Assembly (NCBI RefSeq): GCF_024166365.1
Contig: NC_064819.1
Span: 111,334,293-111,398,292, forward strand
Origin: Elephas maximus indicus
Taxonomy: Eukaryota > Chordata > Mammalia > Proboscidea > Elephantidae
Reading direction: 5' to 3'
DNA: 64,000 bases
Shown here: one piece after another, positions 1 to 11,299 of the stretch
Layout of the letters: every line of letters begins with the position of its first letter
How positions within the stretch are numbered: the stretch's first letter is position 1
Notes under the pieces: generated by a model
What the model was told of the DNA's origin: nothing
The model's input: the letters and a program-made list of their open reading frames with translations, nothing else
Database searches by the model: none
Position numbers and translations under genes: made by a program

Positions 1-254
1 CACTATGCTGAGTGTTTTATAGGCATTTTTTAATTTAACCTTTAAAGCAATCTCGTGATTCCACTTTGTTTAGTAAGCATTAATACTCCCATTTGTAAAA
101 GAGAGAGAGAGAAATTGAGAGAGAGGATTGGCAAATGGCCCAGAAAAAGACAGGGCTGAGGGTATTCTCATCACCCCCAGCCACTCAAATAGCCCAGTGG
201 GCTGGTAAGAGATGGAGATTTGAGTCATTGATCCACCACATTCTATGGGTTCCA

Positions 255-372
255 GGAAGTTATTCAGTTTCCTTACCTATAAAATGGGGATAATGATAGT
301 GCCTACCTCATAGGTTTGTTAGAGGCTTCTAATGAGATCCTATACACAATAGTGCCTGTCAGATGGTGTGGT
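255..372 (+). repeat. MIR SINE, 3' half
   Basis: Carries the MIR signature of a cag-tttcctt-acctataaaatgggg run, then the cctacctcatagg segment, then a degenerate agtgcctgtc end. The tRNA-like 5' half is not clearly visible. It is an old, diverged copy typical of mammalian intergenic or intronic DNA. Confidence 0.7.
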
Positions 373-535
373 GTTCAATGACAGTGAGACAGTATTTTTA
401 CCTGGTCCAGCACCTCTCCTTGTTCCCACACAACACAAAGCAGCCTGCACCTGGGCACATCTCCCATGGACCAATTCAGAACACTGGGAACAATTCACTC
501 TTTTTAAATTTTCACCTGTTTTTTTTTTTGTTGTT

Positions 536-958
536 TTAAATATGGTAACTATAAATAACAAAACATTTGCCATTTTAACTGTTTTTAATTGTATAATTTA
601 GCAGCATTCATTATACATGCAGTGTTGGGCAATCTTCACCACTATTTCTTTCCAAAACTTTTCCATCACCCTAAGCAGAAACTTTGTACCCATTAAGCAA
701 TAACTCACCATCCGCTTCCTCCTATCCCTGGTGACCATTAATCTACTTCCTGTTTCTATGTATTTGCCTGTTCTAAATGGGATCATACGATGCCCTTTTG
801 TGTCTGACTTATTTCACTTAATATAATGTTTTCAAGGTTCATCATGTGGTAGCATGTATCAGAACTTCATTTCTTTTTATGGCTGAAAAATACTCTGTTG
901 TATGTATATACAACATTTTGCATATCCATTCTTCTATTGATGGAGACCAACTGATTCT
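536..958 (-). repeat. Old L1 (L1M-type) 3' region, antisense
   Basis: Read on the plus strand it has the usual antisense landmarks of an old mammalian L1 3' end: an ataacaaaacatttgccattttaac stretch (536-585), the tatttcacttaatataatg block, then the attccattgtatg-like and catatccattcttc blocks. The frame is destroyed. It is 5'-truncated and followed directly by a MER5A. Confidence 0.75.
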
Positions 959-980
959 TATTCTCTAAGAACAGACCTTG

Positions 981-1127
981 ATGCTCAAAGTGAGGTCCAT
1001 GGACCAGCAGCATTGGTATCACCTGGAACTTGCTGGAAATGCAGAAACCCAGGCCCCACTCTAGACCTTCTAAATCAGAATATGCATTTTAACAAGGTCT
1101 GCACATTAAGTTTGAGAAGCTCTGCTC
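981..1127 (-). mobile_element. MER5A-type hAT MITE
   Basis: The plus strand reads the reverse of MER5A, with ctcaaagtgaggtccatgg at the start, aggccccactctagacc in the centre and aagtttgagaagctctg at the end. The two ends are imperfect inverted repeats, as expected of a non-autonomous hAT-Charlie element. It is an old fixed copy. Confidence 0.8.
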
Positions 1128-1770
1128 TATGGCACATTCATAGTAACAATTCTCTCCTGCCCTATGATGGTGCAGACCTGGAGGCTCTTTAGCCATGAAT
1201 TTCAGGAGAAAGGTAGAACTTGTTGTGTCTACAGTACGCCAGGCTCCTGGGCCTCTCTGCTCCCTCTTCCTATGCTGACCTCATGAGTTCAGAAGGTCCT
1301 TCTTCTTGTAATCAATCCACCCAGTGAAAGCCATTATCAAGACTCAACTCGAGCATCATGGGAACCTTTCCCATCTCCCCTCCTCCCATGCCCAGGAGGA
1401 ATTCACTACTTCCACTTTTGTGTCTCCACTGAAGAACAAATCAGTGCTTTTTGAACTCTTGACTACAACCCATGGTAAGAAACAGATCTTCAGACACACC
1501 AGGACATGTACCTATAAAAAATTACATGTCTGTATATTGCTGAAATGAAAGTTCCATGAAATAATACTTTTACTTACTATGTGTGAGGGATTCAGATATT
1601 GTCAACATTACTCTGTCCTATTTCATATATTAACATGCTATCTGCAACATGTAGAATTAATTTCAGTGCCACTAATGGGCCATGGGTCATGAGTGACAAT
1701 TTGTAGAGCACTATACACAGATATTTCTCTCATAGGAACTACATCACTAGACTGATGATTTAGTTTTCAT
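1128..1770. other. No recognised feature
   Basis: AT-rich sequence without a repeat or exon I can name. The 74-codon plus-strand frame at 1324-1548 has no splice signals or family resemblance and is treated as chance. Confidence 0.5.
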
Positions 1771-1837
1771 GCCTGTATCTCCCTTCTAAATGTCAGGTCA
1801 GGGACCAACAGCCCATGGCCCAGTGCTTGGCACGTAT
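1771..1837 (+). repeat. L2/MIR-like 3' tail fragment
   Basis: The words tgcctgtatctcccttct, caggtcagggacc and cccagtgcttggcac resemble the L2 3' end (gcagggac...cccagcgcctggcac). The element is cut off by the RTE tail that follows. Confidence 0.5.
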
Positions 1838-2042
1838 GTTGTTGTTAGTTGCCATAGAATTGGCTGTGACTCATGGCGCCCTTGTGTACAACAGAATGAA
1901 ATATTGCCTGCTCCTGCATCATGTTCATGATCTTAGATACGTTTGAGGCTTTTTGATACGTTGTTGTGGCTTCTGTGTCAATCCATCTCCTTGAGGGTTT
2001 CCCTCATTTTCCCTGACCCTCTACTTTACCGAGCATGAAAAG
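1838..2042 (-). mobile_element. RTE-clade LINE, 3' end only
   Basis: The plus strand begins with the antisense 3' tail (gttgttgttagttgcc) and continues through gtgactcatggcgccc and tgtcaatccatctccttgag to accctctactttaccgagcatg. The same order is seen in the longer copies at 40.3 and 51.1 kb. Only about 200 bases of the 3' end are present, the extreme 5' truncation usual for LINEs. Confidence 0.85.
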
Positions 2043-2860
2043 TTGAATGACCAGTGAATGAGTGGATGTGTCTTATGACAAGCTATTTTCCAAGCCTACC
2101 ACTACCCTATCCCTTAATCCTGGGTCCTGCCATAATCAATAGGAAAAATATGCGGGCCTGTTTATGCAATTATTTATCAGTCTCTTATAATAACTATAGA
2201 CCTATGCTCCCAACAGAAATTTGCAAATGAAAAGTGGCTTTATAGGATAGTACGTTGAATAGTAAAAGGAAGGAGAAAAATTGTGAGTTCAAAGAAGAGT
2301 GGTTTTGTGCATGTCTGTGATTTTTTTTGGAGGGGTGGTTCAGGGCTGATAGTTTATTAATCACTCATTTCCACTGTGCGTTAAACGGAGCTTGAGGAAC
2401 TGCAGCTGAAACACATTTAGAACGTCCTGTGTCAGGGAGATGCCAGATTGCCATTTGAGCCTCTCCCTTGTACTCTGCCAGTCTACCTCCATTCTTTCTT
2501 TCAACACCTCCACTCTTCCAGCATGAGAGCTTTTGGGCAGTGATTTATGAAGGGGAAAAATAATGGCCAACCACATTCATTTATCATTTATATCCCAGGC
2601 TTGGACATGACACCCTAGTACATGAGACGGAAAGGGAGTTTGAGACTAGGTGTCAGGACCTTCAGTTCTCTTTTAGCAAAAGTCACGCAGACCCTACGTG
2701 CTGCCCTTTTTCCACATGTATGAGGTGGAAAATTAGAAGGCCTAAAAGATAAGTCTGAAAGGAATAGCAACTTTCCCAGCCTTGCCTCTCACCATAACAC
2801 AACAGTAATTTGTAATCCCTTCATATCTTTGCAGTTTATTCTCAAATATTATATTTGTAC
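2043..2860. other. No recognised feature
   Basis: Nothing nameable in this stretch. The 71-codon minus-strand frame at 2361-2576 has no recognisable domain or splice context. Confidence 0.5.
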
Positions 2861-2861
2861 C

Positions 2862-3035
2862 TGACATTTGAGAGACTGAGTGCCTGAGTTTGAGCCAGGT
2901 ATTGCCTTAGTTTCCTGTCTGTAAAATGTCAACAACAAAAGTACTTAAAACATAGAATAGTTGAGATAATATATATAAGCCACTTAGAATCATGTCTGGT
3001 ATATAATAAGAGCTCAATAAAGGCAATTTTAAAGA
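2862..3035 (+). repeat. MIR SINE
   Basis: Core and 3' half of MIR: ccttagtttcctgtctgtaaaatg, a diverged middle, then cacttagaatcatgtctggtat and agctcaataaaggc. Confidence 0.65.
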
Positions 3036-3099
3036 TTATTACTATATACAGAAACTGTACATACATACATTATTCCTTTATTCTCTACACATTAAGTGC

Positions 3100-3352
3100 A
3101 ATGTGGTGCCTTGGATGGGATCCCAGAACAGTAAAAGGGCATTAGTGGAAAAATTGGTGCCATCTGAATGAAGTCTGCAGTTTAGCTACTAGTAATACCC
3201 CAATGTTAATTTCTTGGTTTTGACAACAGTACCATGGTTACCTAACACGTTAAGAAAACCAGGTGAAAAGTATACAGGGACTCTCTATACTATCTTTGCA
3301 ACTTCTCTGTAAACCTAAAATTATTCCAAAATAAAAAGTTTGTTAAAAAATA
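3100..3352 (+). repeat. Old L1M 3' UTR end
   Basis: The order is an aagtatacagggactctc block, then tttgcaacttctctgtaaacc, then taaaattattccaaaataaaaag and an A-rich end. This is the characteristic 3' end of several old L1 subfamilies in sense orientation. Confidence 0.65.
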
Positions 3353-3364
3353 AAGCCAGACATA

Positions 3365-3540
3365 GTTCTAGGGCATCTAGCAGCTACCAAATGGTGATGG
3401 GCACCATGGAAAATAGAAAGAAGGAACAATATGTCCTTGTCTTCAGGGAGCTTTCAGTCTTATAGTGAAAACATGACAGCAATTAACCAACTGTAAACTG
3501 GACACCATAAAATAAGTGCCTTGATAGATGAATAACCAAA
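3365..3540 (+). repeat. L2-like fragment
   Basis: A weak match to the L2 3' region (cttcagggagctttcagtctta, then aagtgccttgatag). This is recognition by pattern only. Confidence 0.4.
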
Positions 3541-3775
3541 CTCCCAAACTCTTGTCAGCTTGATGTTAAAGGCCAGCTTCACAAATACTATTGTTCTCTA
3601 TGATTAAATCTATGGCTAAAACAGAACACAGCTTCACAACTCCTGCCTCCTGGAGTGGTCCCTCTGCTGGGCTGGTGTTTCGTTGGTGGAGTTTCCTGCA
3701 TGTTTGAAGCAGAATCTGATTCTTGACCAATGCAGGTGTACACTTCATTTATTTATTTTTTATAGGCTGAAGGGT

Positions 3776-3985
3776 GCAATAGAAGGAGCACAAACCTTGG
3801 AATCGAGCAAAACGTAGATCAAATATAGCTTCTCACTTCCTTGGCTAAGTTAATTGAGACTCATTTTCCACTGAAAAGTGAGGGAAAGAATATTAAACTT
3901 GCTAGTTGTTACGATAATCAAATGAGCTGATATCGTTAGGACCTCTGGCCTCCATAGAGCTTTATTATTATTGTTATCATTAGAA
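3776..3985 (+). repeat. Diverged MIR SINE
   Basis: Spaced MIR words are visible: gcaatagaaggagcacaaacc, ggctaagttaattgagactc, aatcaaatgagctgat and gctttattattattgttatc. It is highly diverged. Confidence 0.45.
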
Positions 3986-4106
3986 ATTGTTCACTAGGCA
4001 TGTGCCCTGGAAACCATACTCAAGTATTTATTCAGTTGTCAGGTACTCATTTCACTTGTCTAAGACCTTACTTCGGGGAATACAGGTCTGTGTTTGCCAA
4101 AGTCAC

Positions 4107-4605
4107 ATGAGTTAGAGGTTAATAACATGAGCTTCAGAGTCAGTCTGCCTGGGTTTAAATTCTGGCCTTTCTACTTACCAGCTTGTTATCTGTGTGACAC
4201 TGGGAAATTAACCTAACCTCTCAATGCCTCTGTCTCCCTGTCTGTAAAATGGGACTAACATTAGTGCCTACCTCATAGACCCCTGGGTGGTGCAAACAGT
4301 TAAGTGCTTGGCTACTAACTGAAAGGTTGACAGTTCAAATCTACCCAGAGCCACCTCAGAAGAAAGGCCTGGTGATCCACTTCTATTGAAAACTCTGTGG
4401 TGCACATGTCTACTCTGGCACACATGGGGTCGCCATGAGTCAGAACTGACTACGTGGCAACTGGTCTCTATTTTTGTTGTTGTTGTTGTTACCTCATAGA
4501 GATATGGTGTGAGGGTACAAGGGGTACGTCTATATAAAGTCTCTAGAACAGTGCGTGGCACATAGCTAGCTCTCAATAAATAATAGCTATGATATTTGCT
4601 ATTAT
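4107..4605 (+). repeat. MIR SINE split by an AfroSINE
   Basis: The MIR runs from 4107 (gcttcagagtcagtctgcctg, ctgtgtgacactggg, ctgtctgtaaaatggg) to 4279 and resumes at 4490 (acctcataga, gaacagtgcgtggcacatag, ctcaataaataatagc). The interruption is exactly the AfroSINE at 4280-4489. The 342-base minus-strand open frame over this region is therefore spurious. Confidence 0.9.
4280..4489 (+). mobile_element. AfroSINE, long form, nested in MIR
   Basis: Head cccctgggtggtgcaaacagtt, internal aagaaaggcctggtgatcc, tail catgagtcagaactgactac, then a (gtt)n end. It is flanked by an identical 11-bp target-site duplication, tacctcataga, at 4269-4279 and 4490-4500. The family is tRNA-derived and is thought to move with RTE LINE enzymes. 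Confidence 0.95.
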
Positions 4606-4689
4606 TCAACAGCTATTTCTTTCTTCCTTCATGACTAAAACAACATTTTGTTCAGATATGGGGATGTGAGGTGCTCAGGGAAGGAGGGC

Positions 4690-5110
4690 TTCTTACTCCA
4701 GCCCTAGCGGATAAGCCAAGATTAGTGTACACCAATCTCTGGTTCCAGTTTAGGCATGGGTATTTGGCCCAAGACTGGCCAATGGAACCTCAGGGGAAAT
4801 CTCCTGGTAGCTTCTAGGGGGGTCTATTCTCTCTAAATTAAAAAAATAAAAATAATAAAATACAAGTGTGTGAGGGGAGCCTCTTACTTCCCATGTTGAA
4901 TGCTGACATGAGGGGATGTGACGTCAGTTACCATACAACTGTGAAAAGAGCCAAGAGAACCAAGACAGTCTGCCCCAGAGCCCAGACATCAATGAGCTGC
5001 TGAACCATCTACCTTTGGATGTCTTGTTACATGAGACAATGAATGTCCTTATTGTTTAAGCCACTTTTAGTCAGGCTTTCTTTCACTTGCAGCCAAGAGC
5101 AACCTAGCCA
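4690..5110 (+). repeat. Ancient retroelement-like repeat, family not named
   Basis: The ending (cttgttacatgagacaatgaatg, tccttattgtttaagccac, agccaagagcaacctagcc) recalls a common old mammalian repeat that I remember without a secure name. It contains an A-rich insertion at 4838-4862. Confidence 0.45.
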
Positions 5111-5137
5111 ATATTGGAGGCCAAAGAGAATCAGAGC

Positions 5138-5300
5138 TAGGTATCATCATTCCCACTATTAGGACTGAGGAAACTAATTTTCAGAGAGTTTAAAGTAATT
5201 TTCCACAGGATTGTATAGCTTCTAAAGTGCAGAGTGCAGAGCTGGGTTGGAACCAGGATTGGTCAGACTCCAAAGGCCATGCTTTTTCCACAGCATGAGA
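5138..5300 (-). repeat. MIR SINE, antisense
   Basis: Reverse MIR order: aggactgaggaaact, cagagagtttaaagtaa, cagagctgggttggaaccagg, gactccaaaggccatgc and ttccaca. Confidence 0.7.
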
Positions 5301-7025
5301 GAGGCTAGAACAGAGAAGAACAGGGTGCTTTGGATCAAGTCTTGTTAGAAATTCTGGGACTGATATATATGAAAAGGGAGTGAAGCTCAGGCAGGGAAAA
5401 AACTCATTACAAGTTCTGGAAATGAAAAAAGTGTGTGGAGGATGTGGGAGAAATGAATCTGAGTGGAGAAGAGGGAGGGTAACAGGAAGTCAAAGAGCGG
5501 CTAGCCAGCCAACAATGTCTAGAGCTAATATTGGGTGATGACGAGTCGCTGTTGGTTGTTATATAGACAGGAAGAGCCCATTTTTTTTTTGAGGTAGGAG
5601 AAAAAAAGCAAGGGGGTAGGATATACACCACAGGGGAGTACTAGTTGAAACCCAAGGACTCAAGAGGGTCCACAGATGTGAATTCTTTGGCCAACATAAA
5701 TTAGTTGCTGAAACTTACATATAAGGAGATTTCTCATAAAATTCTGCATTTACATCTTGAAAAAAATAAAAATATCTGGTCCTGGTTTTTGGAGCCCTCA
5801 CTTCTAGAGGGTTATAGTAGCCTGGAGCTGAATAATAGCTGTGGTCTTTTATGTCAGTAGACCCACCCATACCCTGCAGTTTTCACTGCTTCACTCATTT
5901 CTAACACCTGCCAGGGCTCTGCTGGCATTTGAGTTTGCTACTCCTCATAATCACGAAAATATTAGCTGCAGATATTTCTGGATGGGGCGGGGGGGGGCGG
6001 ATATTGCTGGTTAAAAAAAAAAAGTTTAACTGCATTTTCTAAATTTTGTACAATTAATGTATATTGCTTTCATAATAAGATAAAATGTTAGTGTTATTTT
6101 AAAAAGTATCAATTCCACAAATATTGAGGGAGGAGCTGTGGCTTGGCAGGAGTTCCTGTGAAAAGATCCAGAGGTTTTATTGAATTCAGGCTCAATGTGA
6201 GCCAAGTTCATGACACGGCAGCTAGAAAACAAAACAAAACAAAAATCCTAACAGATCGTTGGAAGCAACAGCCCCATGGTGCTCTGCATGGGTCAGGCCT
6301 CATCTGGAGCAAAAGCCACATTTTATTGGAGAAAATAATAAACTAGAAAGTGTTTGCTGCTGGGAAACCGAGAAAGAAGGGGTCTAGAAGTCAGGTCATG
6401 TGAGGAACAGTTAGGAGAAAATGGACATTTTTAGCTTGGGCTTCTTTAGAAAAACCAAAGCACGATGTGATAGCTATCTTTGGTATTTGGAAAGATGCAA
6501 TCTGGTCAAGAGAATGTCTGCTTATTCAAGTTGATGTAGAGGGCAGGGCAAGTACCAGTGAGAGATTCTACTTCAATAGCAAAGAGGGGTCTAAATACTA
6601 CTTTATCCAACAGTGGCCTGCCTTGTGAATTGGAAAGCTCTACCTCCAGAAATCTTCACGCAAAGACCGGATGGCAGTCTAATTCAGAGGCGAGGGTAGA
6701 GCAGATGACCTCAATACCCCTTCTACAGCTGGAGGTTCTCTTTCTCTGATGACGTTCAGAGCTGCTTGCAACTATCCAAGTACAGGTCACAGAGGTGATG
6801 ACAAGAAGAGTTAATGCCATGAAGCAAGACTTCCAGACTTCCCAGGGTTAACCTGCCTCAGTTTCCCCACAGTAATCTTTCTTTGTGAGGCTGAACACAA
6901 AGCATTTTCCAGAAATCAAAATAAGCACAAGATCCATCTGCCATGTGTGTGTAGAAACAGAGGAATGTCCTTACAACCTGTTAAAATAGAGGGTATAGTA
7001 TCAGTGCTGCCAGGTAAACAATAGT
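5301..7025. other. Mostly unassigned sequence
   Basis: No named repeat or convincing exon. It contains a G-rich run at 5983-6000 and an (aaaac)n stretch near 6227-6245. Several 60-75 codon frames occur with no support. Confidence 0.45.
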
Positions 7026-7039
7026 CCCCAGATTTAAGT

Positions 7040-7248
7040 CAAACCAAACAAATTGCCATCGAGTCAATTCTGACTCGGAGTGATCCCATGTGTGTCAGAG
7101 TAGAACTGTGCTCCATAGGGTTTTCAATGGCTGATCTTTTACAAGTAGGTCACCAGGCGTTTCTTCCAAGGCACCTCTGGGTGGAATGGAACTTCCAACC
7201 TTTTAGTTAGTAGCTGAGCATGTTAACCGTTTGCACCACCTAGGGACT
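7040..7248 (-). mobile_element. AfroSINE, long form
   Basis: Reverse copy: aaacaaattgccatcgagtc at the left, aggtcaccaggcgtttcttcc inside, and tgcaccacctagggactc at the right. Flanked by a 14-bp duplication with two mismatches, ccccagatttaagt (7026-7039) and ccccaggtttaggt (7249-7262). Confidence 0.95.
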
Positions 7249-7262
7249 CCCCAGGTTTAGGT

Positions 7263-8370
7263 AACACTGGGCATTTGCTGAGATGTTTCAATGGTCAAAA
7301 TTCTGATTTCACTTCCTTATTTAAACCTAAACCCTAGAGTCTTATATTTTCAGGTGCTGGGCTCTGTAGCCAAGGAGTCTGTCCTCACTTAAGCACAGAT
7401 CTCAGAGGATCCCAATGGGTAATCAGACTGAAGGAGATGAATCATCTATGACAAGTCCTGCTAACCCCCCTAGACTAAGCAATCCATATTTTCTGGAGAA
7501 GCACTAAGCAAATAAAAATGTTTTGAATCTCAGTGCCAGGGTGATGAAATGAGCAGCACCAAGAGAAGGGTTTACCACAGGGACAAAACCCTGAAGCTAC
7601 AGGCTCAAGGTGCCTGGGAGCCAGCTGAGAAGGGAGAGTGGCCAGTCAAGTTTGCAGAGGAGGAGCATCTTACCTGGAGGTCCTTACCTGGCGGTCTCTG
7701 ACCACTCACAGTCCTCTTGAACATAAAAGGCAGGAGCCTAGAGGAGTGGGTATAAACTTATGGATCAGATAGAGCTGGGTAAGAACCTGACTTAGCTGCT
7801 GTACCAGTTATTCTCCTGTTACAAGAACAGTCTTAAGCTGGGGGAGGCATCAGACTCTGAGATAGCTGGAGGGATACATTTGCTTTTGTCAGACCATGGC
7901 TAAATTTGTCAAAGTATTCAGAGCACCAGCTCCAAAGCTCCTTGCCCTTGGGGGAAAAAAAAGTATAACAAATTCTTTTTCTATAAATATACATGAAATA
8001 AAAAATGAGGGAAAATAATTTAATGCTTTATTTTATAAAATTAAGTAATCACATTCCTCTCAAAAGGAGGACGTGGCCAAATTTCAAGTGTTCTTAGCAC
8101 TATATTTAGCACTTTAAAAGCTCTACATGCTATCTCTTGACATTTCCTAATTTTATTGTTTGAATATTTAGAATAGAGAATTACATTTTTCTCATGTTTT
8201 CTTTTTCTTTGCTGCCTCATTTGAAACTTTTGAGACTTCAAACTACCACATCTGACCTTCTTGGGTTACTTGTTTTCCAGATAATATTAGAACATTTGAA
8301 AGTGTTCATATAAATATTTAATTGCATAAAAAGTTCACAATATCTTATGTGCAAAAATCAAGTTAAAAGT
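7263..8370. other. No recognised repeat; tandem splice-donor-like motifs
   Basis: Unassigned. At 7672-7692 the minus strand has two cag/gtaag-type donor motifs 14 bp apart (see findings). A short A-tract lies at 7951-7961. Confidence 0.4.
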
Positions 8371-8374
8371 TCTT

Positions 8375-8600
8375 TACAGTGTGTTTTTTTGTAAAAAAAT
8401 TTTTAAAAATACTTATGAATACATATAGAGAGGGGAAGAGAGAGAGAAAAGAAGCCAAGCAAATTGAGAAAAAATACATTAAACGTTAATAGGATTATAT
8501 CTGAGCGTTAAGAATATAGAAGATTTTTAGTTCCTTTTTTTTTCCTTATATCTTTTTTCTAAATTTTCTGTATTACTTTCACAGTAGAAAAAACACTATT
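8375..8600. repeat. Possible old L1 3' fragment with purine-rich patch
   Basis: The end (tttttctaaattttctgtatt, actttcacagtag) resembles the terminal part of some old L1 3' UTRs. It includes a gagaggggaagagagagag patch at 8429-8450. Weak. Confidence 0.3.
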
Positions 8601-8604
8601 CTTT

Positions 8605-8830
8605 ATAGCAATAGCAAACACTGATTGAGAGTCAGGCACTATTCTAGGTGCTTTACTTATACTGATTTGTTTTCATTTTTATATCAACTCTCTGAAATAG
8701 ACAGTACTATTATTCCCATTTTATAGATGAGGAAACTGAGGCAGAGAGTGGTTTCATAAAGCCAGTCAGCGGTGGAGTTGGGGTTTCAACCCAGGTAATT
8801 GGGTTTTGGACCTGTGCACTGCACTGCTTT
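8605..8830 (-). repeat. MIR SINE, antisense
   Basis: A clear reverse MIR: gagtcaggcactattctagg, cattttatagatgagg, aaactgaggcagagag, aacccaggtaattgg and ctgcactgc. Confidence 0.8.
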
Positions 8831-9359
8831 CGTGTCTTGACTCTGCTGTGTCAGCTTTCATTGTGCTGTCATAACTAGGAAGGTATCAACCCCTATGATC
8901 TTTGTTTCAATTATTTGTTTAAAGAATTTTTTTCATATCTTGTAGGTTAATCTCATGGAGATTAATCTGTTTAAAATTTTTTGATCTGGTACCAGCCTTA
9001 ACCTGATGTGAGTGTTTCAGGGGTCAGAGGAGACAGAGATCAAATGGCTAAGTGGTTGGAGGGCCTTCAAGATAAGGGGGCTGAGACTAGACCTCGAAAG
9101 ATAGAGAAGTCAACCTAGGGAAGAAAGGTTAGATACAACCTCATGGCTATATTAATGGCAACTTGGCTTCCAAAACAATAAATGCGTTATCTATATTACT
9201 AAAAAAAACTGAAAAACATTTTAAAAAACCAGCCAAATTTCAACATACAATTAAAAACTGATACAGAATTTATTATCTCTGCACATTGCTGCCCAATTGC
9301 TCTATAACAGACACCATCCCAATTTGGTATTTGTCGTTAAAATTTACCAGCATAAAAAG
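8831..9359. other. No recognised feature
   Basis: AT-rich sequence without a nameable repeat. Confidence 0.45.
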
Positions 9360-9486
9360 AGCTGCCACGCTGTTCAAATCCACCAGCAGCACCTTGGAAA
9401 CCCTACGGGGCAGTTCAGTTTTGCCTTCTAGGGTCGCTATGGTCAGAATCGATCTGACAGCAGCAGGTTTGGTTTTTTGGTTTTAT
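9360..9486 (+). mobile_element. AfroSINE, 5'-truncated
   Basis: Starts inside the family at gctgccacgctgttcaaatc and runs through aaccctacggggcagttc and agggtcgctatggtcagaa to the cagcaggtttggttttttgg tail. The promoter-bearing head is missing. It abuts the DNA-transposon-like segment at 9488. Confidence 0.85.
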
Positions 9487-9487
9487 A

Positions 9488-9819
9488 AAACAGATAGTCC
9501 CCAATTTACAAAGTATTCTAGTTACAACGAACTGCACTTATGGCTGTTTTTTTCTTTTTTTTGTACATCTTATCCTTAGTAATATGTACTGCATACAAAA
9601 TTACAGCTTGTAATTTGCTGATGTTATCATTCTCAGACATGTTTCCAACCCCCAAAGGCAAACAAAGATTGCATTTATAAAGATACTGTTAACAAAAGGC
9701 AATAAAAATGAAAACTAAAAAAAAAAAAATGAGGTATTCAACTTATGTCAGAATGGAGTTATGACAGAGTAGTCATTGGAATGGAACCCGGTCGGAAGTT
9801 GGGGACCCTCTGTGTATCT
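9488..9819. mobile_element. Probable non-autonomous DNA transposon
   Basis: The ends are inverted repeats: acagatagtccccaattta on the left and, read in reverse, acagagggtccccaacttcc on the right. The interior is AT-rich with no transposase frame. The ends resemble old mariner/Tigger-type MITEs, but I could not fix the family or confirm a TA duplication. Confidence 0.5.
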
Positions 9820-10050
9820 AAATAATGAAATACCATGAAGCCGTTAACATTCATATTAAGTTATAGAAGAAGCAAGAATTGTGAATGTGAAAAAATAATT
9901 CCATACATTAGAAATTGAAATAAGCAGATTACAGAACAGTATGTGTAATATGATCCCATTTATTTTTATGAGAGTTCTTATAACTTTAAGTTTGAAATTA
10001 TTTCCAGCATTAAAAAGTATATTTGGTATACATAGAAAAGTAGATAATGG
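9820..10050 (+). repeat. Old L1M-like 3' fragment
   Basis: The series aatgaaataccatgaagccgt, aagcagattacagaacagta and gtaatatgatcccatttat is the familiar 3' UTR segment of some old L1s in sense orientation. Confidence 0.45.
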
Positions 10051-10219
10051 ATAGATGAAAAGAGAGACGTGGAAATATGGACACATACCCAGGTAGAAGA
10101 GAGAGGATAGAATTATATAAACAATTCCTGTATATTACCAAAAAGAAATCAGAAAGATTAGAATATGCAGAAAAGCACAAACAAGAAAATAAAAGTCACC
10201 ACAATCTTAACCAAAGATT

Positions 10220-10292
10220 TAAAAAAACCAAAAACCATTGCCGTAGAGTTGATTTCAACTCAGAGACTCCATAGGATACAGTAGAACTGCCC
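10220..10292 (-). mobile_element. AfroSINE fragment
   Basis: The antisense tail aaaaaccattgccgtagagtt and tagaactgccc, then lost into a pyrimidine microsatellite. Truncated. Confidence 0.75.
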
Positions 10293-10396
10293 CTTCGTTC
10301 CTTCATTCCTTTCTGTCCTGCCTCCCTTTCTTCCTTCCTTTCTTTCCTTCCTTCCTTCTTCTCTCCCTCACTCTCTTCAACCTTCCTTTCTTCCTG
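10293..10396. repeat. (CTTT/CCTT)n pyrimidine microsatellite
   Basis: Imperfect tetranucleotide repeats of cttc/ttcc units. It accounts for the charged, E/K/R-rich minus-strand frame at 10196-10456, which is not a gene. Confidence 0.9.
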
Positions 10397-10431
10397 ATTC
10401 AACTCAGGAGTAGTGAAAACTATTTTTACAG

Positions 10432-10690
10432 TTGTTGTTAGCTGCTGTTGAGCCAATTCTAACTTACGGCAAGCCCAGGTGTTACAGAGTAGAACTGCTC
10501 CATAGGGTTTTCTTGGCTGTAATCTTAATGTAAGCAGATTGCCAGGCCTTTTTTTTCCGTGGTACCACTGGTTGGGTTTGAACCTCGTTTAGCAGTCCAG
10601 CACAAACAGTTTGTGCCATCTGGAAACAAGTTTGTGCTACCTGGAAACCAGATCCCAGAAATCCAATTGAATTTCCTACTACGGAAACTC
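10432..10690 (-). mobile_element. AfroSINE, long form with internal duplication
   Basis: From gttgttagctgctgttgagcc through gtagaactgctccataggg and taatgtaagcagattgccagg to the cactggttgggtttgaacc region. Near the right end the words cagtttgtgccatctgg and aagtttgtgctacctgg occur one after the other, a local duplication of the tRNA-like head. Confidence 0.85.
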
Positions 10691-10699
10691 CATACTTAA

Positions 10700-11229
10700 A
10701 AGAAAGTGAACGCATCCCTACTGTTTGAAAGTGTTACTGTTTGGAAGTACTGAGATTTCTTTGGTTATCTGCTTACTTTTTCTCTGCCCCTAGCTGACCT
10801 CTGAAACACTCCTATCAGAAGACATAGTTTCTTTATCCTGAAGGATAAAGGCTTAGTTGATCTTGCTCTATTGATCAAATAGAAAAATGTGTATCCTAAT
10901 GTGGTTAGAGTATCAGAAGAAACATTCTACTACATATAGGACATCATTTTTAAGGAACTATCCAGTGGGAAAACTGTGGTAAAATCAAAGGAAGAAGAAA
11001 CTTTTGACATCATCCTTCTTCATAAGGTCCCTTCATTCATCAATTGCATGTCAAAGATGGTATAATGGGAAGGTGATATATTTTTAAAAGTCAGTTCTAA
11101 AGTTTCTTGTTACCATTACTTACTTACCCACCCTAGATTTCATTCTAAGAATTTAAAAACCTTCATTTAAAAAAAAAAAATAGATTGCATGTATATTTGA
11201 GTTAATCAGAGAAACCATAGGAAGCACAG
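10700..11229. other. No recognised feature
   Basis: AT-rich sequence with an A-run at 11169-11180. No repeat or exon called. Confidence 0.45.
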
Positions 11230-11299
11230 ACTATGTTTATAAGAATAATTGAAATATGAATATCATAGCAATGTCTCCAATATACATGTTCCCCTTCTT

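Noticed and set aside
4268..4609. 113-codon minus-strand frame
   Set aside because: Covers a MIR and the AfroSINE nested in it.
10196..10456. Highly charged E/K/R-rich minus-strand frame
   Set aside because: Translation of a pyrimidine microsatellite.
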